The notes under the pieces: model-generated
Databases searched by the model: none
Told to the model about the DNA's origin: nothing
The model's input: the letters and a program-made list of their open reading frames with translations, nothing else
Shown: piece after piece, positions 30,403 to 41,350 of the stretch
Position numbering within the stretch: position 1 is the stretch's first letter
Layout of the letters: each line of letters starts with the position of its first letter
Translations under genes and position numbers: made by a program
Assembly (NCBI RefSeq): GCF_002074055.1
Contig: NZ_CP014619.1
Location: 558,001-622,000, forward strand
DNA from: Frondihabitans sp. 762G35
GTDB taxonomy: Bacteria; Actinomycetota; Actinomycetes; Actinomycetales; Microbacteriaceae
Length of the DNA: 64,000 nt
Reading direction: 5' to 3'

Positions 30403-31146
30403 ATGACAGACACTCACGAGGCGGCGGCGGCAGCACCGGCCCGACGCCGACGGGGCGGGCCCGTCCGGTTCCTGCGCGACATCGTCGTCATCTTCGTCGT
30501 GGCGCTCCTGCTGTCGTTCGTCATCAAGACCTTCGTCGTGCGCTCCTTCTACATCCCCTCGGGCTCGATGCAGAACACCCTCCAGATCAACGACCGCATC
30601 ATCGTCAACGAGCTCGTGCCCCGCTTCTCGGCGATCAAGCGCGGCGACGTCGTGGTCTTCAAGGACCCGGGCGGCTGGCTGGAGTCCGCCCCGCAGCCCT
30701 CGACGGCGACGGGCAATCCGGTCGTCGACGGCGTGCAGTGGTTCCTGACCCAGGTCGGCATCGGCACGCAGGACAGCGACCAGTACCTCATCAAGCGCGT
30801 GATCGGCCTCCCGGGCGACACGGTCTCCTGCTGCGACGCGCAGGGGCACGTGGAGGTCAACGGCAAGCCGATCACGGAGCCGTACATCGTCGCTCCGGCG
30901 GGCCAGAAGGCCGTCCCGTCGTCGTTCTCCGTCACGGTCCCCGCGGGCTCCCTGTGGGTGCTCGGCGACAACCGCTACAACTCCGCCGACTCGGCGTTCC
31001 ACTACAACGCGAAGAAGTCCCCGTGGTTCGTCCCCATCGGCAATGTCGACGGGCGGGCCGTGCTGATCACCTGGCCGGTGAAGCACTGGTCGTGGATCGA
31101 CGACTTCCAGTCGGTGTTCCGAGGCTCGGAGCGCGAGGGGAGCTGA
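30403..31146 (+). CDS. lepB: Type I signal peptidase
   Basis: The ATG at 30403, with GGGG seven to ten bases upstream (an ATG at 30397 is two codons earlier), gives 247 residues. One N-terminal transmembrane helix (about 26-42) is followed by box B YIPSGSM with catalytic S55, box D IKRVIGLPGD with K131, and box E GDNRYNSADS near the C-terminus. It cleaves Sec and Tat signal peptides at the outer membrane face. The 3' end is overlapped for 80 bp by the convergent acyltransferase gene. It may be one of several LepB paralogues. Confidence 0.93.
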   Translation: MTDTHEAAAAAPARRRRGGPVRFLRDIVVIFVVALLLSFVIKTFVVRSFYIPSGSMQNTLQINDRIIVNELVPRFSAIKRGDVVVFKDPGGWLESAPQPSTATGNPVVDGVQWFLTQVGIGTQDSDQYLIKRVIGLPGDTVSCCDAQGHVEVNGKPITEPYIVAPAGQKAVPSSFSVTVPAGSLWVLGDNRYNSADSAFHYNAKKSPWFVPIGNVDGRAVLITWPVKHWSWIDDFQSVFRGSEREGS

Positions 31147-32401
31147 CCGGCCCCAGGAGCCGGATCGACGCGGGCACCGCGACGGCTCCGATCACGGCGA
31201 GCGGCAGACTCAGCCCGTCGAGCATGATCGCGAAGGCGGGCGCGATCAGGAGGACCGCGGCGACGCCGATCACGGGGAGCGACGGTCGTCCGCGCCCCGG
31301 GCCGTCCGCCCGGGGAGCACGTTCGAGACGGGCGACGGCGAGCGAGACCGCGAACGCGAGGCCGAGGACGCCGGCGACCACGGGGATCCTGCTCCACCAC
31401 CAGATCGCCGACGCCGGCTCGGGGAACGGGGCGCCGATCAGGAGGAGCACCCCGGTCAGCACGATCGCCAGCGGCAGGTGCCACAGGTAGACGGTCATGC
31501 CGCGGCTCCCGACGGCGAAGACCACGGCCCGGGCGGCGCGCGTCTCCATGAGGCGGGCGAGCAGAGGGCGGGCGAGGCGCAGGAGGCACAGCTGGGCTAC
31601 CCCGAGGACCATCAGCGTCGCCATCGGCGGGTTGAGGTCGACGAGCATGTCGCGCGACCAGACGCCGGACGACGTCATCGGCACGAGGAGCAGGTAGCAG
31701 GCGGCGGCCACCGCCACGAGCATCCTGCGCGGGATCCTGCCGAACCGGGCGTCGGCGTAGACGAAGCCGAGCTGCTGAACGAACAGCCACACGAACAGCA
31801 GGTTCAGGAGGCCGACGTCCGTCACCCCGGTCGCGTGCCGCACCAGGTCGACCGCCACACCGCCCGCGGCCAGCGCGACGAGGGTGACGACGGGGCGCCG
31901 AGCGTGCAACCCGGCCATCGCGGGCACGAAGAGCTGCGTGATGCCGTACGCGGCGAGGAACCAGAGCGGGGAGCCGATGCCCACGGCGACGGTCGCGAGG
32001 AGCGCCGGGTCGACCCCCAGCAGCCGGGCCACGGCGAGGCCCGCGGCGAGGAAGACGAGGATCGCGGCCGCGGGCCGGCCGAGTCGCAGGAGCCGCCCGC
32101 GCACGTAGTCGCCCGCGTCGCCCCCGCGCCGCACGGTGGACGCCCACGCGGTGGCGCTCGCGAACCCGCCGACGACGAAGAAGAGCGGCATCACCTGCCC
32201 GGCCCAGGTGGCGAGCGGGAACCAGGGCTGCTCACCCAGCGTCCGGTCGACCGAGAGCGCCCCGGTCGCGTCGCGGGAGACGCCGATCATGAGGACGTGG
32301 ATGACGACCACGAGGAGCACGCAGAACACGCGGGCGAGATCGACGGTGAGGTCGCGGCGGGAGAGATCGGGTGCGGCGGGATGATGAGCGTCGGCGTTCA
32401 T
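31067..32401 (-). CDS. Acyltransferase 3 family membrane protein
   Basis: The ATG at 32401 yields 444 residues with about ten hydrophobic helices. The family signature lies near the N-terminus: RRDLTVDLARVFCVLLVVVIHVL with the catalytic-type histidine, then MPLFFVVGGFAS. These enzymes transfer acetyl or other acyl groups to extracytoplasmic glycans or lipids. The last 25 or so residues (SPRAPSLGTP and beyond) are encoded on the antisense strand of the lepB 3' end, giving an 80-bp convergent overlap. The frame stays open far upstream only because it runs antisense to ppc. Confidence 0.85.
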   Translation of the reverse strand: MNADAHHPAAPDLSRRDLTVDLARVFCVLLVVVIHVLMIGVSRDATGALSVDRTLGEQPWFPLATWAGQVMPLFFVVGGFASATAWASTVRRGGDAGDYVRGRLLRLGRPAAAILVFLAAGLAVARLLGVDPALLATVAVGIGSPLWFLAAYGITQLFVPAMAGLHARRPVVTLVALAAGGVAVDLVRHATGVTDVGLLNLLFVWLFVQQLGFVYADARFGRIPRRMLVAVAAACYLLLVPMTSSGVWSRDMLVDLNPPMATLMVLGVAQLCLLRLARPLLARLMETRAARAVVFAVGSRGMTVYLWHLPLAIVLTGVLLLIGAPFPEPASAIWWWSRIPVVAGVLGLAFAVSLAVARLERAPRADGPGRGRPSLPVIGVAAVLLIAPAFAIMLDGLSLPLAVIGAVAVPASIRLLGPVSSPRAPSLGTPTGSRRSTTSASPAR

Positions 32402-32569
32402 GGGGTGGACGCTACGGGGGCGGAACCGGTGTCGCGTCCTCCTCCGGTGTCGTCCTCCGTCATCCGCGAGGTGCACGTCCGGCGTCACGGGGATGACGGC
32501 ATCAGTAGGATGCTGCTCACGCAACGACGGCGATGCGAACCTCCCAGCCCACCCCTGCGAAGGGACACC

Positions 32570-35230
32570 ATGACCACGATCGAAGGGTCGCGCCGCTCCG
32601 ACGGTGCCAGCCGCGACGAGATCCGGGGAGCCGTCGACAGCCGGCTCCGCGAAGACGTGAGCTTCCTCGGGAACCTGCTCGGCCGCGTCCTGCGCGAGTC
32701 CGGCGGCCCCGAGCTGTTCGACGACGTCGAGGCGGTCCGCGCGGCCGTGATCGGCGCGTACGAGGGCTCCGGCGAGGCGTCGCTGGAGCGCGCCCGCGAG
32801 CTCGTCGACGCCCTGTCGCACGACCGCGCCGAGCAGGTGGCGCGCGCGTTCACGTGCTACTTCCACCTCAGCAACCTGGCCGAGGAGCACCACCGGGTGC
32901 GCGTCCTCAAGCGCCGCGCCTCCACCGAGGGCCCCGCCTCCGACTCGCTGCCGGCGACCCTCGACGTGCTGCGCGCGGAGGTCGGGCAGGATGCCGCGGC
33001 CGAACGCCTGCGCACCCTCCGGTTCCACCCCGTGCTCACGGCGCACCCGACCGAGGCGCGCCGTCGCGCCGTCGCGTCCACCATCCGCCGCATCAGCGAC
33101 CTGCTCGACGAGCGCGACCGCGCCGAGAACGACGTGACGACGAGCGAGACGGAGCGGCGGCTCCTCGAGGACATCGACACGCTCTGGCGGACCTCCCCGC
33201 TCCGCACGACCAGGCCGACGCCCCTCGACGAGGTCCGCACGGCGATGAGCGTCTTCGACCAGACCCTCTTCGAGGTCGTGCCCCACGTCTACCGCCTCCT
33301 CGACGACCGCCTGCAGGGCGACGACGCCGGCCGCCGGCCCGCCGTCGTCCCCGCGTTCCTCCGTCTGAGCAGCTGGATCGGCGGCGACCGCGACGGCAAC
33401 CCGCACGTCACCGCGGAGGTCACGCGGAAAGCGGCCGACATCGCGGCGGAGCACGTCCTGCTGGGGCTCCAGCGGGCCACCGCCCGCATCGGGGCGACGC
33501 TCACCCTCGACGAGAACGACACGCCCGCCTCCGCCGGCCTGACCGCGCTCGCCGAGAGCCAGCGGCTCCTCGACGCCGAGTCCGCCTCCCAGATCGGCAT
33601 CCGGTCGCCCCAGGAGATCCACCGCCGCGTGCTCCTCTTCGTCGCGCAGCGCCTCGAGGCCACCCGCCTCGGCGACGACCAGCTCGCCTACGCGTCGCCC
33701 GACGAGCTGCTCGACGACCTCCGCTGCGTGCAGGAGTCGCTCCGCGAGGCCGGTGCCCACCGCAGCGCGAACGGCGAGCTGCAGAACCTCCTCTGGCAGG
33801 TCGAGACCTTCGGCTTCCACCTGGCCGAGCTCGAGGTGCGCCAGCACTCGCAGGTGCACCGCACGGCGCTCGCGGAGATCCACGCGGGTGGGGAGCTCAG
33901 CCCGATGACCGAGGAGGTCCTGAGCGTCTTCCGCACGATCGCCGACCTCCAGAAGCGCTACGGGATCCGCGCCGCGGCCCGCTACATCGTCTCGTTCACG
34001 CAGTCGTCCGCCGACCTCGCGAACGTCCACGAGCTCGCCGTCGCCGCGCTCGGGTCGGCCGAGGCCGCTCCCGTGCTCGACGTCATCCCGCTCTTCGAGA
34101 CCTTCGCGGACCTCGAGGCGAGCACCCGGATCCTCGACGAGGCTCTCCAGACCGCCTCCGTCACCGAGCGCCTCGCCCAGACGGGCCGCAAGCTCGAGGT
34201 CATGCTCGGCTACTCCGACTCCTCCAAGGACGTCGGACCGGTCTCGGCGACGTTCGCGCTCTTCGACGCGCAGGCCCGCATCGCCGACTGGGCGCGGGAG
34301 AACGACATCGAGCTCACGCTCTTCCACGGCCGCGGCGGAGCCCTCGGCCGCGGCGGCGGGCCGGCCAACGAGGCCGTCATGGCGCAGCCGCCCGGGTCGG
34401 TGGCCGGGCGCTTCAAGATCACGGAGCAGGGCGAGGTCATCTTCGCCCAGTACGGCAACAAGACGATCGCCGCCCGCCACATCGAGCAGATGGCCGCCGC
34501 GACTCTGATGGCGTCGAGCCCGTCGAACGAACGCCTGAACCAGGAGGCGGCGGTCCGGTTCGGCGACCTCGCCACGACCATGGACCGCGCCAGCCGCGAG
34601 GCGTTCTTCGGCCTCGTCAAGGCCGAGGGCTTCGCGCAGTGGTTCGCCGCCGTCACGCCGATGGAGGAGATCGGGCTGCTCGCCCTCGGCTCCCGGCCAG
34701 CGCGCCGCGGCCTCTCGGTCGAGTCGCTGGAAGACCTCCGGGCCATCCCGTGGGTCTTCGCGTGGACGCAGGCGCGGATCAACCTCGCGGGCTGGTACGG
34801 CCTCGGGTCGGCGCTGCAGGCGATCGGCGACGTCGACGTGCTCCGGGAGGCGTACGCGTCCTGGCCGCTCTTCGCGGCGATGATCAAGAACGTCGAGATG
34901 TCGCTGGCGAAGACCGACGACGCGATCGCCCGTGAGTACCTCGGGCTCGCGACCCGCGACGACCTCGCGCAGCGCGTCCTCGACGAGATGGCGCTGACGC
35001 GCGAGTGGGTCACGAAGACGAGCGGTCACGCGGAGGTCCTCGACGGCCGACCCGTGCTCAGCCGCGCCGTCCGGCTGCGGAGCCCGTACGTCGACGCGCT
35101 GTCGCTGCTGCAGCTGCGCGCCCTGCGGGGGATCCGCACGAGCGCGACGAGCGATCCCGCCGATGCCGACCACCGGCTCCTGCTGCTGACCGTCAACGGG
35201 ATCGCGGCCGGCCTCCAGAACACCGGCTGA
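32570..35230 (+). CDS. ppc: Phosphoenolpyruvate carboxylase
   Basis: This 886-residue enzyme converts PEP and bicarbonate to oxaloacetate, replenishing the TCA cycle. The catalytic His159 is in FHPVLTAHPTEARR, and the second signature block includes MLGYSDSSKDVG, FHGRGGALGRGGGP and the glycine-rich loop. The C-terminus ends QNTG, as in nearly all PEPC proteins. The start follows GAAGGGACACC. It is monocistronic, with a strong hairpin 8 bp after the stop. Length is within the bacterial range. Confidence 0.97.
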   Translation: MTTIEGSRRSDGASRDEIRGAVDSRLREDVSFLGNLLGRVLRESGGPELFDDVEAVRAAVIGAYEGSGEASLERARELVDALSHDRAEQVARAFTCYFHLSNLAEEHHRVRVLKRRASTEGPASDSLPATLDVLRAEVGQDAAAERLRTLRFHPVLTAHPTEARRRAVASTIRRISDLLDERDRAENDVTTSETERRLLEDIDTLWRTSPLRTTRPTPLDEVRTAMSVFDQTLFEVVPHVYRLLDDRLQGDDAGRRPAVVPAFLRLSSWIGGDRDGNPHVTAEVTRKAADIAAEHVLLGLQRATARIGATLTLDENDTPASAGLTALAESQRLLDAESASQIGIRSPQEIHRRVLLFVAQRLEATRLGDDQLAYASPDELLDDLRCVQESLREAGAHRSANGELQNLLWQVETFGFHLAELEVRQHSQVHRTALAEIHAGGELSPMTEEVLSVFRTIADLQKRYGIRAAARYIVSFTQSSADLANVHELAVAALGSAEAAPVLDVIPLFETFADLEASTRILDEALQTASVTERLAQTGRKLEVMLGYSDSSKDVGPVSATFALFDAQARIADWARENDIELTLFHGRGGALGRGGGPANEAVMAQPPGSVAGRFKITEQGEVIFAQYGNKTIAARHIEQMAAATLMASSPSNERLNQEAAVRFGDLATTMDRASREAFFGLVKAEGFAQWFAAVTPMEEIGLLALGSRPARRGLSVESLEDLRAIPWVFAWTQARINLAGWYGLGSALQAIGDVDVLREAYASWPLFAAMIKNVEMSLAKTDDAIAREYLGLATRDDLAQRVLDEMALTREWVTKTSGHAEVLDGRPVLSRAVRLRSPYVDALSLLQLRALRGIRTSATSDPADADHRLLLLTVNGIAAGLQNTG

Positions 35231-35238
35231 GCCGCGTC

Positions 35239-35280
35239 CGACGAAGCGCCGGCAACCTCCGGGTCGCCGGCGCTTCGTCG
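35239..35280 (+). terminator. Terminator of ppc
   Basis: A perfect 15-bp stem CGACGAAGCGCCGGC (35239-35253) / GCCGGCGCTTCGTCG (35266-35280) with a 12-base loop follows the ppc stop. No T tract is present, as is common in GC-rich actinobacteria. Confidence 0.8.
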
Positions 35281-35375
35281 CGCCCGGAAGTCGTCGGTCA
35301 CCGTGAACGTGCCCGTTACGAAACCGAGACCTACTCGATTCCGCGAAAGGCTTTCCGTGACCTAGCATGGCTCTC

Positions 35376-35389
35376 TGTTAGCGCTCACA
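35376..35389. promoter_or_regulatory. LacI-family operator upstream of the sugar ABC operon
   Basis: TGTTAGCGCTCACA is one base from the self-complementary TGTTAGCGCTAACA bound by several actinobacterial LacI-type sugar repressors. It lies 64 bp before the short leader ORF. No LacI gene is encoded in this window, so the regulator acts from elsewhere. Confidence 0.7.
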
Positions 35390-35439
35390 CTGTGCGCTCA
35401 CGGACCGAGACCACGCTCGCCTGACGAAGGAGTCACCCG

Positions 35440-35463
35440 ATGTCTACGCCACTGAGCCGCTAG
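35440..35463 (+). CDS. Seven-codon upstream ORF (MSTPLSR)
   Basis: An ATG with a near-ideal AAGGAG seven bases upstream opens a frame of only seven codons ending in TAG, 200 bp before the chvE start and 50 bp after the LacI-type operator. It lies in the 433-bp gap between ppc and chvE, in which no other gene is seen. It could be a translated leader that controls the operon or stabilises the mRNA, or a remnant of a gene start. Its product is unlikely to be a functional protein. Confidence 0.45.
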   Translation: MSTPLSR

Positions 35464-35663
35464 TCAGCCACCCACGAACGTTCTCCCGGGGCCCAGCACG
35501 ATCACTCCCGGGGGATCCCCTCGATCGAGCGGTGCGGCATCCTGCGCCCGTCGATCACCTCCCTGCACGGCGACACCCGTCGTTCCGCGCGCACCCCAGG
35601 GGGCTCTCGTGCACGTCGCACTCGCGGCTGTGCGGAGCCACGCACTCACACAAAAGGAACACC

Positions 35664-36797
35664 ATGAAGACAAGGAAGTTCTTCGTCGGCGCGGCCGCCA
35701 TCGGCCTCGCTCTGAGCCTCGCGGCCTGCTCCGGCGGTCGTGGAGCCACGGACGCCGGATCCGGATCCGGCTCCGGTTCGAACAAGGGCGCCCTCGTCGG
35801 CGTCGCCATGCCGACCAAGGTGTCGGAGCGCTGGATCAAGGACGGCGACGCGGTCAAGAAGGACCTCATCGCCAAGGGCTACAAGGTCGACCTCGAGTAC
35901 GCCGACAACAAGATCCCGACCCAGGTCCAGCAGGTCAGCAACATGATCACCAAGGGCGCGAAGGTCCTGATCATCGCCTCGATCGACGGCGGCTCGCTCA
36001 GCGACCAGCTCGACTCGGCGGCCAAGGCCGGCATCAAGGTCATCTCCTACGACCGCCTCCTCACCGGCAACAAGAACGTCGACTACTACGTGTCGTTCGA
36101 CAACTACAAGGTCGGCGTCGACCAGGCCACGAGCCTCCTCACCGGGATTGGCATCCTCGACGCCGACGGCAAGAAGACCGGCAAGAAGGGTCCGTTCAAC
36201 ATCGAGCTGTTCGCCGGAAGCCCCGACGACAACAACGCGACGTTCTTCTTCAACGGCGCGAGCGACACGCTCAAGCCCTACATCGCGGACGGCACCATCA
36301 AGGTCGGCTCCGGCCAGACCGGCTTCACCCAGGCCGCCACGCTGCAGTGGGACCCGGCGACCGCCAAGGCCCGCATGCAGAACCTGATCGCCAAGTCGTA
36401 CTCCGGCGGCCAGAAGCTCGACGGCGTCCTCTCGCCCTACGACGGCATCTCGATCGGCATCATCTCGGCGCTCCAGGGCGCCGGCTACGGAACCGCCTCC
36501 AAGCCCCTCCCGACCATCACCGGTCAGGACGCCGAGGCGGCGTCGGTCAAGTCGATCATCGCCGGCCAGCAGTACTCGACCATCTACAAGGACACCCGCA
36601 AGCTCGCGACGCAGTCCGTCACGATGGCCGACGATCTCCTCACGGGCAAGACCCCCGAGGTCAACGACACGAAGTCGTACGACAACAAGGTGAAGGTCGT
36701 CCCGACCTACCTGTTCCAGCCGACCGTGGTCACGAAGGACAACTACAAGAGCGTCCTCATCGACAGCGGCTACTACACGGAGGCCGACCTCAAGTAG
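35664..36797 (+). CDS. chvE: Sugar-binding lipoprotein of ChvE type
   Basis: This 377-residue lipoprotein starts after AAAAGGAACACC. The signal [22 protein letters not shown] ends in the lipobox LAAC, followed by a Gly/Ser linker. The periplasmic-binding-protein type 1 fold is shown by [44 protein letters not shown] and [26 protein letters not shown]. These features match ChvE/multiple-monosaccharide receptors that bind galactose, glucose, arabinose or xylose. It is first in an operon with the ATPase and permease genes. The long 5' region carries the LacI operator and a leader ORF. Confidence 0.92.
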   Translation: MKTRKFFVGAAAIGLALSLAACSGGRGATDAGSGSGSGSNKGALVGVAMPTKVSERWIKDGDAVKKDLIAKGYKVDLEYADNKIPTQVQQVSNMITKGAKVLIIASIDGGSLSDQLDSAAKAGIKVISYDRLLTGNKNVDYYVSFDNYKVGVDQATSLLTGIGILDADGKKTGKKGPFNIELFAGSPDDNNATFFFNGASDTLKPYIADGTIKVGSGQTGFTQAATLQWDPATAKARMQNLIAKSYSGGQKLDGVLSPYDGISIGIISALQGAGYGTASKPLPTITGQDAEAASVKSIIAGQQYSTIYKDTRKLATQSVTMADDLLTGKTPEVNDTKSYDNKVKVVPTYLFQPTVVTKDNYKSVLIDSGYYTEADLK

Positions 36798-36810
36798 GTC
36801 CGCTTCCCTC

Positions 36811-36842
36811 GGGTGGCGGCGACCCTCCGGTCGCCGCCACCC
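36811..36842 (+). terminator. Intercistronic hairpin after chvE
   Basis: A perfect 14-bp stem GGGTGGCGGCGACC / GGTCGCCGCCACCC with a CTCC loop is followed by TTTCCC. Between a binding protein and its ATPase gene, such a hairpin usually gives partial termination or 3'-end protection, so the receptor is made in excess. Confidence 0.75.
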
Positions 36843-36874
36843 TTTCCCGACCACCCTTACGGAAAGGACACCAC

Positions 36875-38411
<1,537 letters not shown>

Positions 38412-38428
<17 letters not shown>

Positions 38429-39650
38429 CCTCAAGCCCGCCCCGCGGGATCTCCGACCCGGCAAACCGCAGGGCCCCCTGGGCTCGGCGGCCACCTACCT
38501 CGCGGGCCAGCTCCGCCAGATCGGGCTCTTCATCGCCCTGATCGTCATCGTCCTGTTCTTCCAGATCGCGACCAACGGCATCACGCTGGCGCCGATCAAC
38601 GTGTCGAACCTGGTCGTGCAGAACAGCTACATCCTGATCCTCGCGATCGGCATGGTGATGATCATCATCGCCGGGCACATCGACCTCTCGGTCGGCTCGG
38701 TCGTGGCGTTCATCGGCGCCATGGCCGGCGTCATGATCACCCAGTGGGGCCTGCCCTGGTGGCTGGCGATCATCCTCTGCCTCGTGCTCGGCGGTCTCGT
38801 CGGCGCCTGGCAGGGCTTCTGGGTGGCCTACTTCGGCATCCCGGCGTTCATCGTCACGCTGGCGGGCATGCTCGCCTTCCGCGGTGCGGCGCAGATCGCC
38901 CTGCAGAACCAGCAGATCTCGCCGTTCCCCGACGAGTTCCGCGCCCTCGGCTCCGGCTTCCTGCCGTCGTTCGGCACCTCCGGCTACGAGCCGCTGACGC
39001 TGATCATCGGCGCGGTCGCCGCCATCGCGATCGTCCTCTCGGGCCTCCGCGGTCGCGCGGTGCGCCGCAAGTACGAGCTCGAGGACGAGCCCTTCCTCTG
39101 GTTCATCGTCAAGCTTGCCTTCACGGTCGCGCTCGTCGTCTACGTGGCGTTCCTCCTCGCCAGCTACAGCGGCACGCCCATCGTGCTCGTCGTCCTCGGC
39201 GCGCTCGTGGTCATCTACGCGTCGGTGATGCGCAACTCCGTCTTCGGTCGCCACACCTACGCGATCGGTGGCAACCTGCAGGCGGCCGCCCTCTCGGGTG
39301 TGAAGACGAAGCGCGTCACGTTCCTCCTGTTCGTGAACATGGGCGTCATCTCGGCTCTCGCCGGTCTCGTCTTCACCGGTCAGCTCAACCTCGCCAGCCC
39401 CAGCGCCGGCAACGGGTTCGAGCTGGACGCCATCGCCGCCGTCTTCATCGGTGGAGCCGCGGTCACGGGTGGTATCGGAACCGTCCCCGGGGCGATCGTC
39501 GGTGGTCTGATCATCGGGATCCTGAACAACGGCATGTCGATCCTCGGTGTGGGCACGGAGTACCAGTCGCTCATCAAGGGCCTCGTGCTCCTGGCCGCCG
39601 TCGCGTTCGACGTCTTCAACAAGCGTCGCGCGGCGAGCTCCCTGAAGTAG
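38412..39650 (+). CDS. gguB: Sugar ABC transporter permease
   Basis: This 412-residue membrane protein of the BPD_transp_2 family has about ten helices, with [20 protein letters not shown] near the start of the conserved core and the late cytoplasmic motif [30 protein letters not shown] loop of about 60 residues in the middle (around [18 protein letters not shown]) is characteristic of the MmsB/GguB group. It forms the channel with two copies per transporter. No catabolic gene follows, so the imported sugar must be processed by enzymes encoded elsewhere. Confidence 0.93.
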
Positions 39651-39665
39651 CAGAACCGAGCACCA

Positions 39666-39714
39666 CCTGTCGCGCGTCGACTGCGGGAGTCACCCGCGGT
39701 CGGCGCGCGACAGG
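39666..39714. terminator. Bidirectional terminator between sugar operon and yihY
   Basis: CCTGTCGCGCG (39666-39676) pairs with CGCGCGACAGG (39704-39714), with an inner CTGCGGG/CCCGCGG-type pairing, followed by CGTTTC. The yihY stop codon lies within the hairpin. Confidence 0.8.
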
Positions 39715-40769
39715 CGTTTCCGGACCCGGATCGCCAGACGCGTGAGCGGCGGCTTCGCCCGCTGGGCGCGCCGCAGGATCTCGGCCCGCTGCTCGGCCTC
39801 CCGCCGGAGCCGCTCCTCCTCCTGCGCGACCAGCCGCTCCCTCTCGGCGACGGGATCGGCGAGGACGCCGTCGTCGAGCATCCTGACGGCGATCCACGAC
39901 GCCGTGAGGATCAGCACCTGGCAGACCAGGTTGAGGAAGATCAGGAGCCCCACGATCACGGCGAACGACGCCAGCAGCGGGTTGTTCGTACCGCGCCCGA
40001 GGAGGAGCCCGCCGAGAGCCTTCAGGACACCGAGGGCGAAGGCGCCCAGGAGGCTCCCCGATACCAGGCGCCGCCTCGGGATGTGCAGCCCCGCCAGCAC
40101 CTTGAACAGCCCGATGAGCACGGCCGTGTCGAACGCGAACACGACGAGCAGACCGACGAGGCGCAGCAGGATTGAGGCGGCGAAGGTCGTGTCGCTGATC
40201 CGCAGGGCGTCGAGCAGGAAGCGCACCGACGACGTGCTGATCAGCGACAGGGCGCTCGAGAGCAGCACGGCGACGCCGAAGAGCAGCCCGAGACCCAGGT
40301 CTTTCGCCTTCAGCAGGTAGAAGTTCGTCGTCGGGGGAGCGACCGCGAAGATCTGGCGGACGGCGCCGCGCGCGGAGCCGAGGAAACCGACGGCCGTGAA
40401 CACGAGCACCGCGAGCGACACGAGGCCGGTGAGACCGAAGATCCCGGCCTGCAGGAGCTGCGTCGTGTCGATCGCCCCCGACCCGCTCGACGTCTTGAGA
40501 AGCCCCGGGATCGACGTGTTGATCACGCTGAAGAGGGAGTCGCGGAGGGTGGGGCTGTTGGTCAGGGCGATCCCGGCGATGGCGAATCCCGACCAGAGCG
40601 CGGCGAAGAGGGCGAACAGCGCCTGGTAGGCGAGCCCCGCGGAGAGCAGCGGGCCGTTGAGGGAGCCGGAGTGCAGGGCGACCCGCACCGGCCGGAGCGC
40701 GAAGAACCAGGTGAAGAACCGGTCGACGGCGCCGCCCGGTCCGCTCCGCGCGGGAGTGTCGTCGGTCAT
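39690..40769 (-). CDS. YihY/BrkB family inner-membrane protein
   Basis: This 359-residue protein has about six hydrophobic helices and the YihY pattern: SAGLAYQALFALFAALWSG near the N-terminus, a NFYLLKAKDLGLGLL segment, and HIPRRRLVSGSLLGAFALGVLKALGG. The C-terminal 60 residues are charged and helical. The family was once mis-called RNase BN; its molecular function is unknown. It reads away from the ohrR gene. Confidence 0.88.
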   Translation of the reverse strand: MTDDTPARSGPGGAVDRFFTWFFALRPVRVALHSGSLNGPLLSAGLAYQALFALFAALWSGFAIAGIALTNSPTLRDSLFSVINTSIPGLLKTSSGSGAIDTTQLLQAGIFGLTGLVSLAVLVFTAVGFLGSARGAVRQIFAVAPPTTNFYLLKAKDLGLGLLFGVAVLLSSALSLISTSSVRFLLDALRISDTTFAASILLRLVGLLVVFAFDTAVLIGLFKVLAGLHIPRRRLVSGSLLGAFALGVLKALGGLLLGRGTNNPLLASFAVIVGLLIFLNLVCQVLILTASWIAVRMLDDGVLADPVAERERLVAQEEERLRREAEQRAEILRRAQRAKPPLTRLAIRVRKRLSRADRG

Positions 40770-40806
40770 GGCTCCAGGCTAGGACGTCTCGTCTGTGCGT
40801 GATTCG

Positions 40807-40832
40807 TATTGTGCCCAACCCGGTTGTGCGCA
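40807..40832. promoter_or_regulatory. Candidate OhrR operator
   Basis: TTGTGC occurs at 40809-40814 and again at 40824-40829, 15 bp apart, within an ATTGTGC...TTGTGCGCA stretch 20-40 bp upstream of the ohrR start. OhrR-type MarR proteins bind AT/TTGTG-rich dyads overlapping their own promoters, so autoregulation is likely. Confidence 0.45.
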
Positions 40833-40850
40833 GTGTGTTAGGGTCGGAGC

Positions 40851-41297
40851 ATGACAGCGGCAGGAGCGGACCTCACCTCGCTCGACGAGCAGATCTGCTT
40901 CGCCCTGTACAGCGCGTCCCGCGCCCTGACCGCTCGGTACCGCGACCTCCTCGCTCCGCTGGGGCTGACCTACCCGCAGTACCTCGTGCTGCTCATCCTC
41001 TGGAACGAGGGCGAGTCGAGCGTCGGCCACCTCGGCGAACGCCTGCACCTCGACTCCGGCACCCTCTCGCCGCTCCTGCGTCGCCTGGAGCAGGCCGGGC
41101 ACGTCGTCCGGTCCCGCTCGACCGCCGACGAGCGGACCGTCCTCGTCGCGCTCACCCCGCAGGGTTCCGCGCTGCGCGCCGAAGCGGCCGGCATCCCCGA
41201 GCGCATCTGCGCCGCCACCGGGCTCGACCTGCAGGGTCTCTCGGCACTCCGCGAGCAGATCGACGCCCTCGCGGTCCACGCCCGCGCCACCGACTGA
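40851..41297 (+). CDS. ohrR: MarR-family organic-peroxide sensor OhrR
   Basis: The 148-residue MarR protein has the conserved reactive cysteine C16 in EQICFALYSASRA, and the winged helix LGERLHLDSGTLSPLLRRLEQAGHVVRSRSTADERTVLVALT. Oxidation of this cysteine by organic hydroperoxide releases DNA. The downstream OsmC-type peroxidase gene, 53 bp away, is the expected target. Additional C-terminal cysteine C122 (RICAATG) may allow the two-cysteine mode of OhrR. Confidence 0.92.
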   Translation: MTAAGADLTSLDEQICFALYSASRALTARYRDLLAPLGLTYPQYLVLLILWNEGESSVGHLGERLHLDSGTLSPLLRRLEQAGHVVRSRSTADERTVLVALTPQGSALRAEAAGIPERICAATGLDLQGLSALREQIDALAVHARATD

Positions 41298-41350
41298 TCC
41301 CGTCCCCCGTCCGGCGAGCATCCGCCCGCCGCCCACAGAAAGAGAGCATC

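Noticed and set aside
32402-35368. Upstream extension of the acyltransferase frame
   Set aside because: It is antisense to ppc and shows no coherent protein; the true start is the ATG at 32401.
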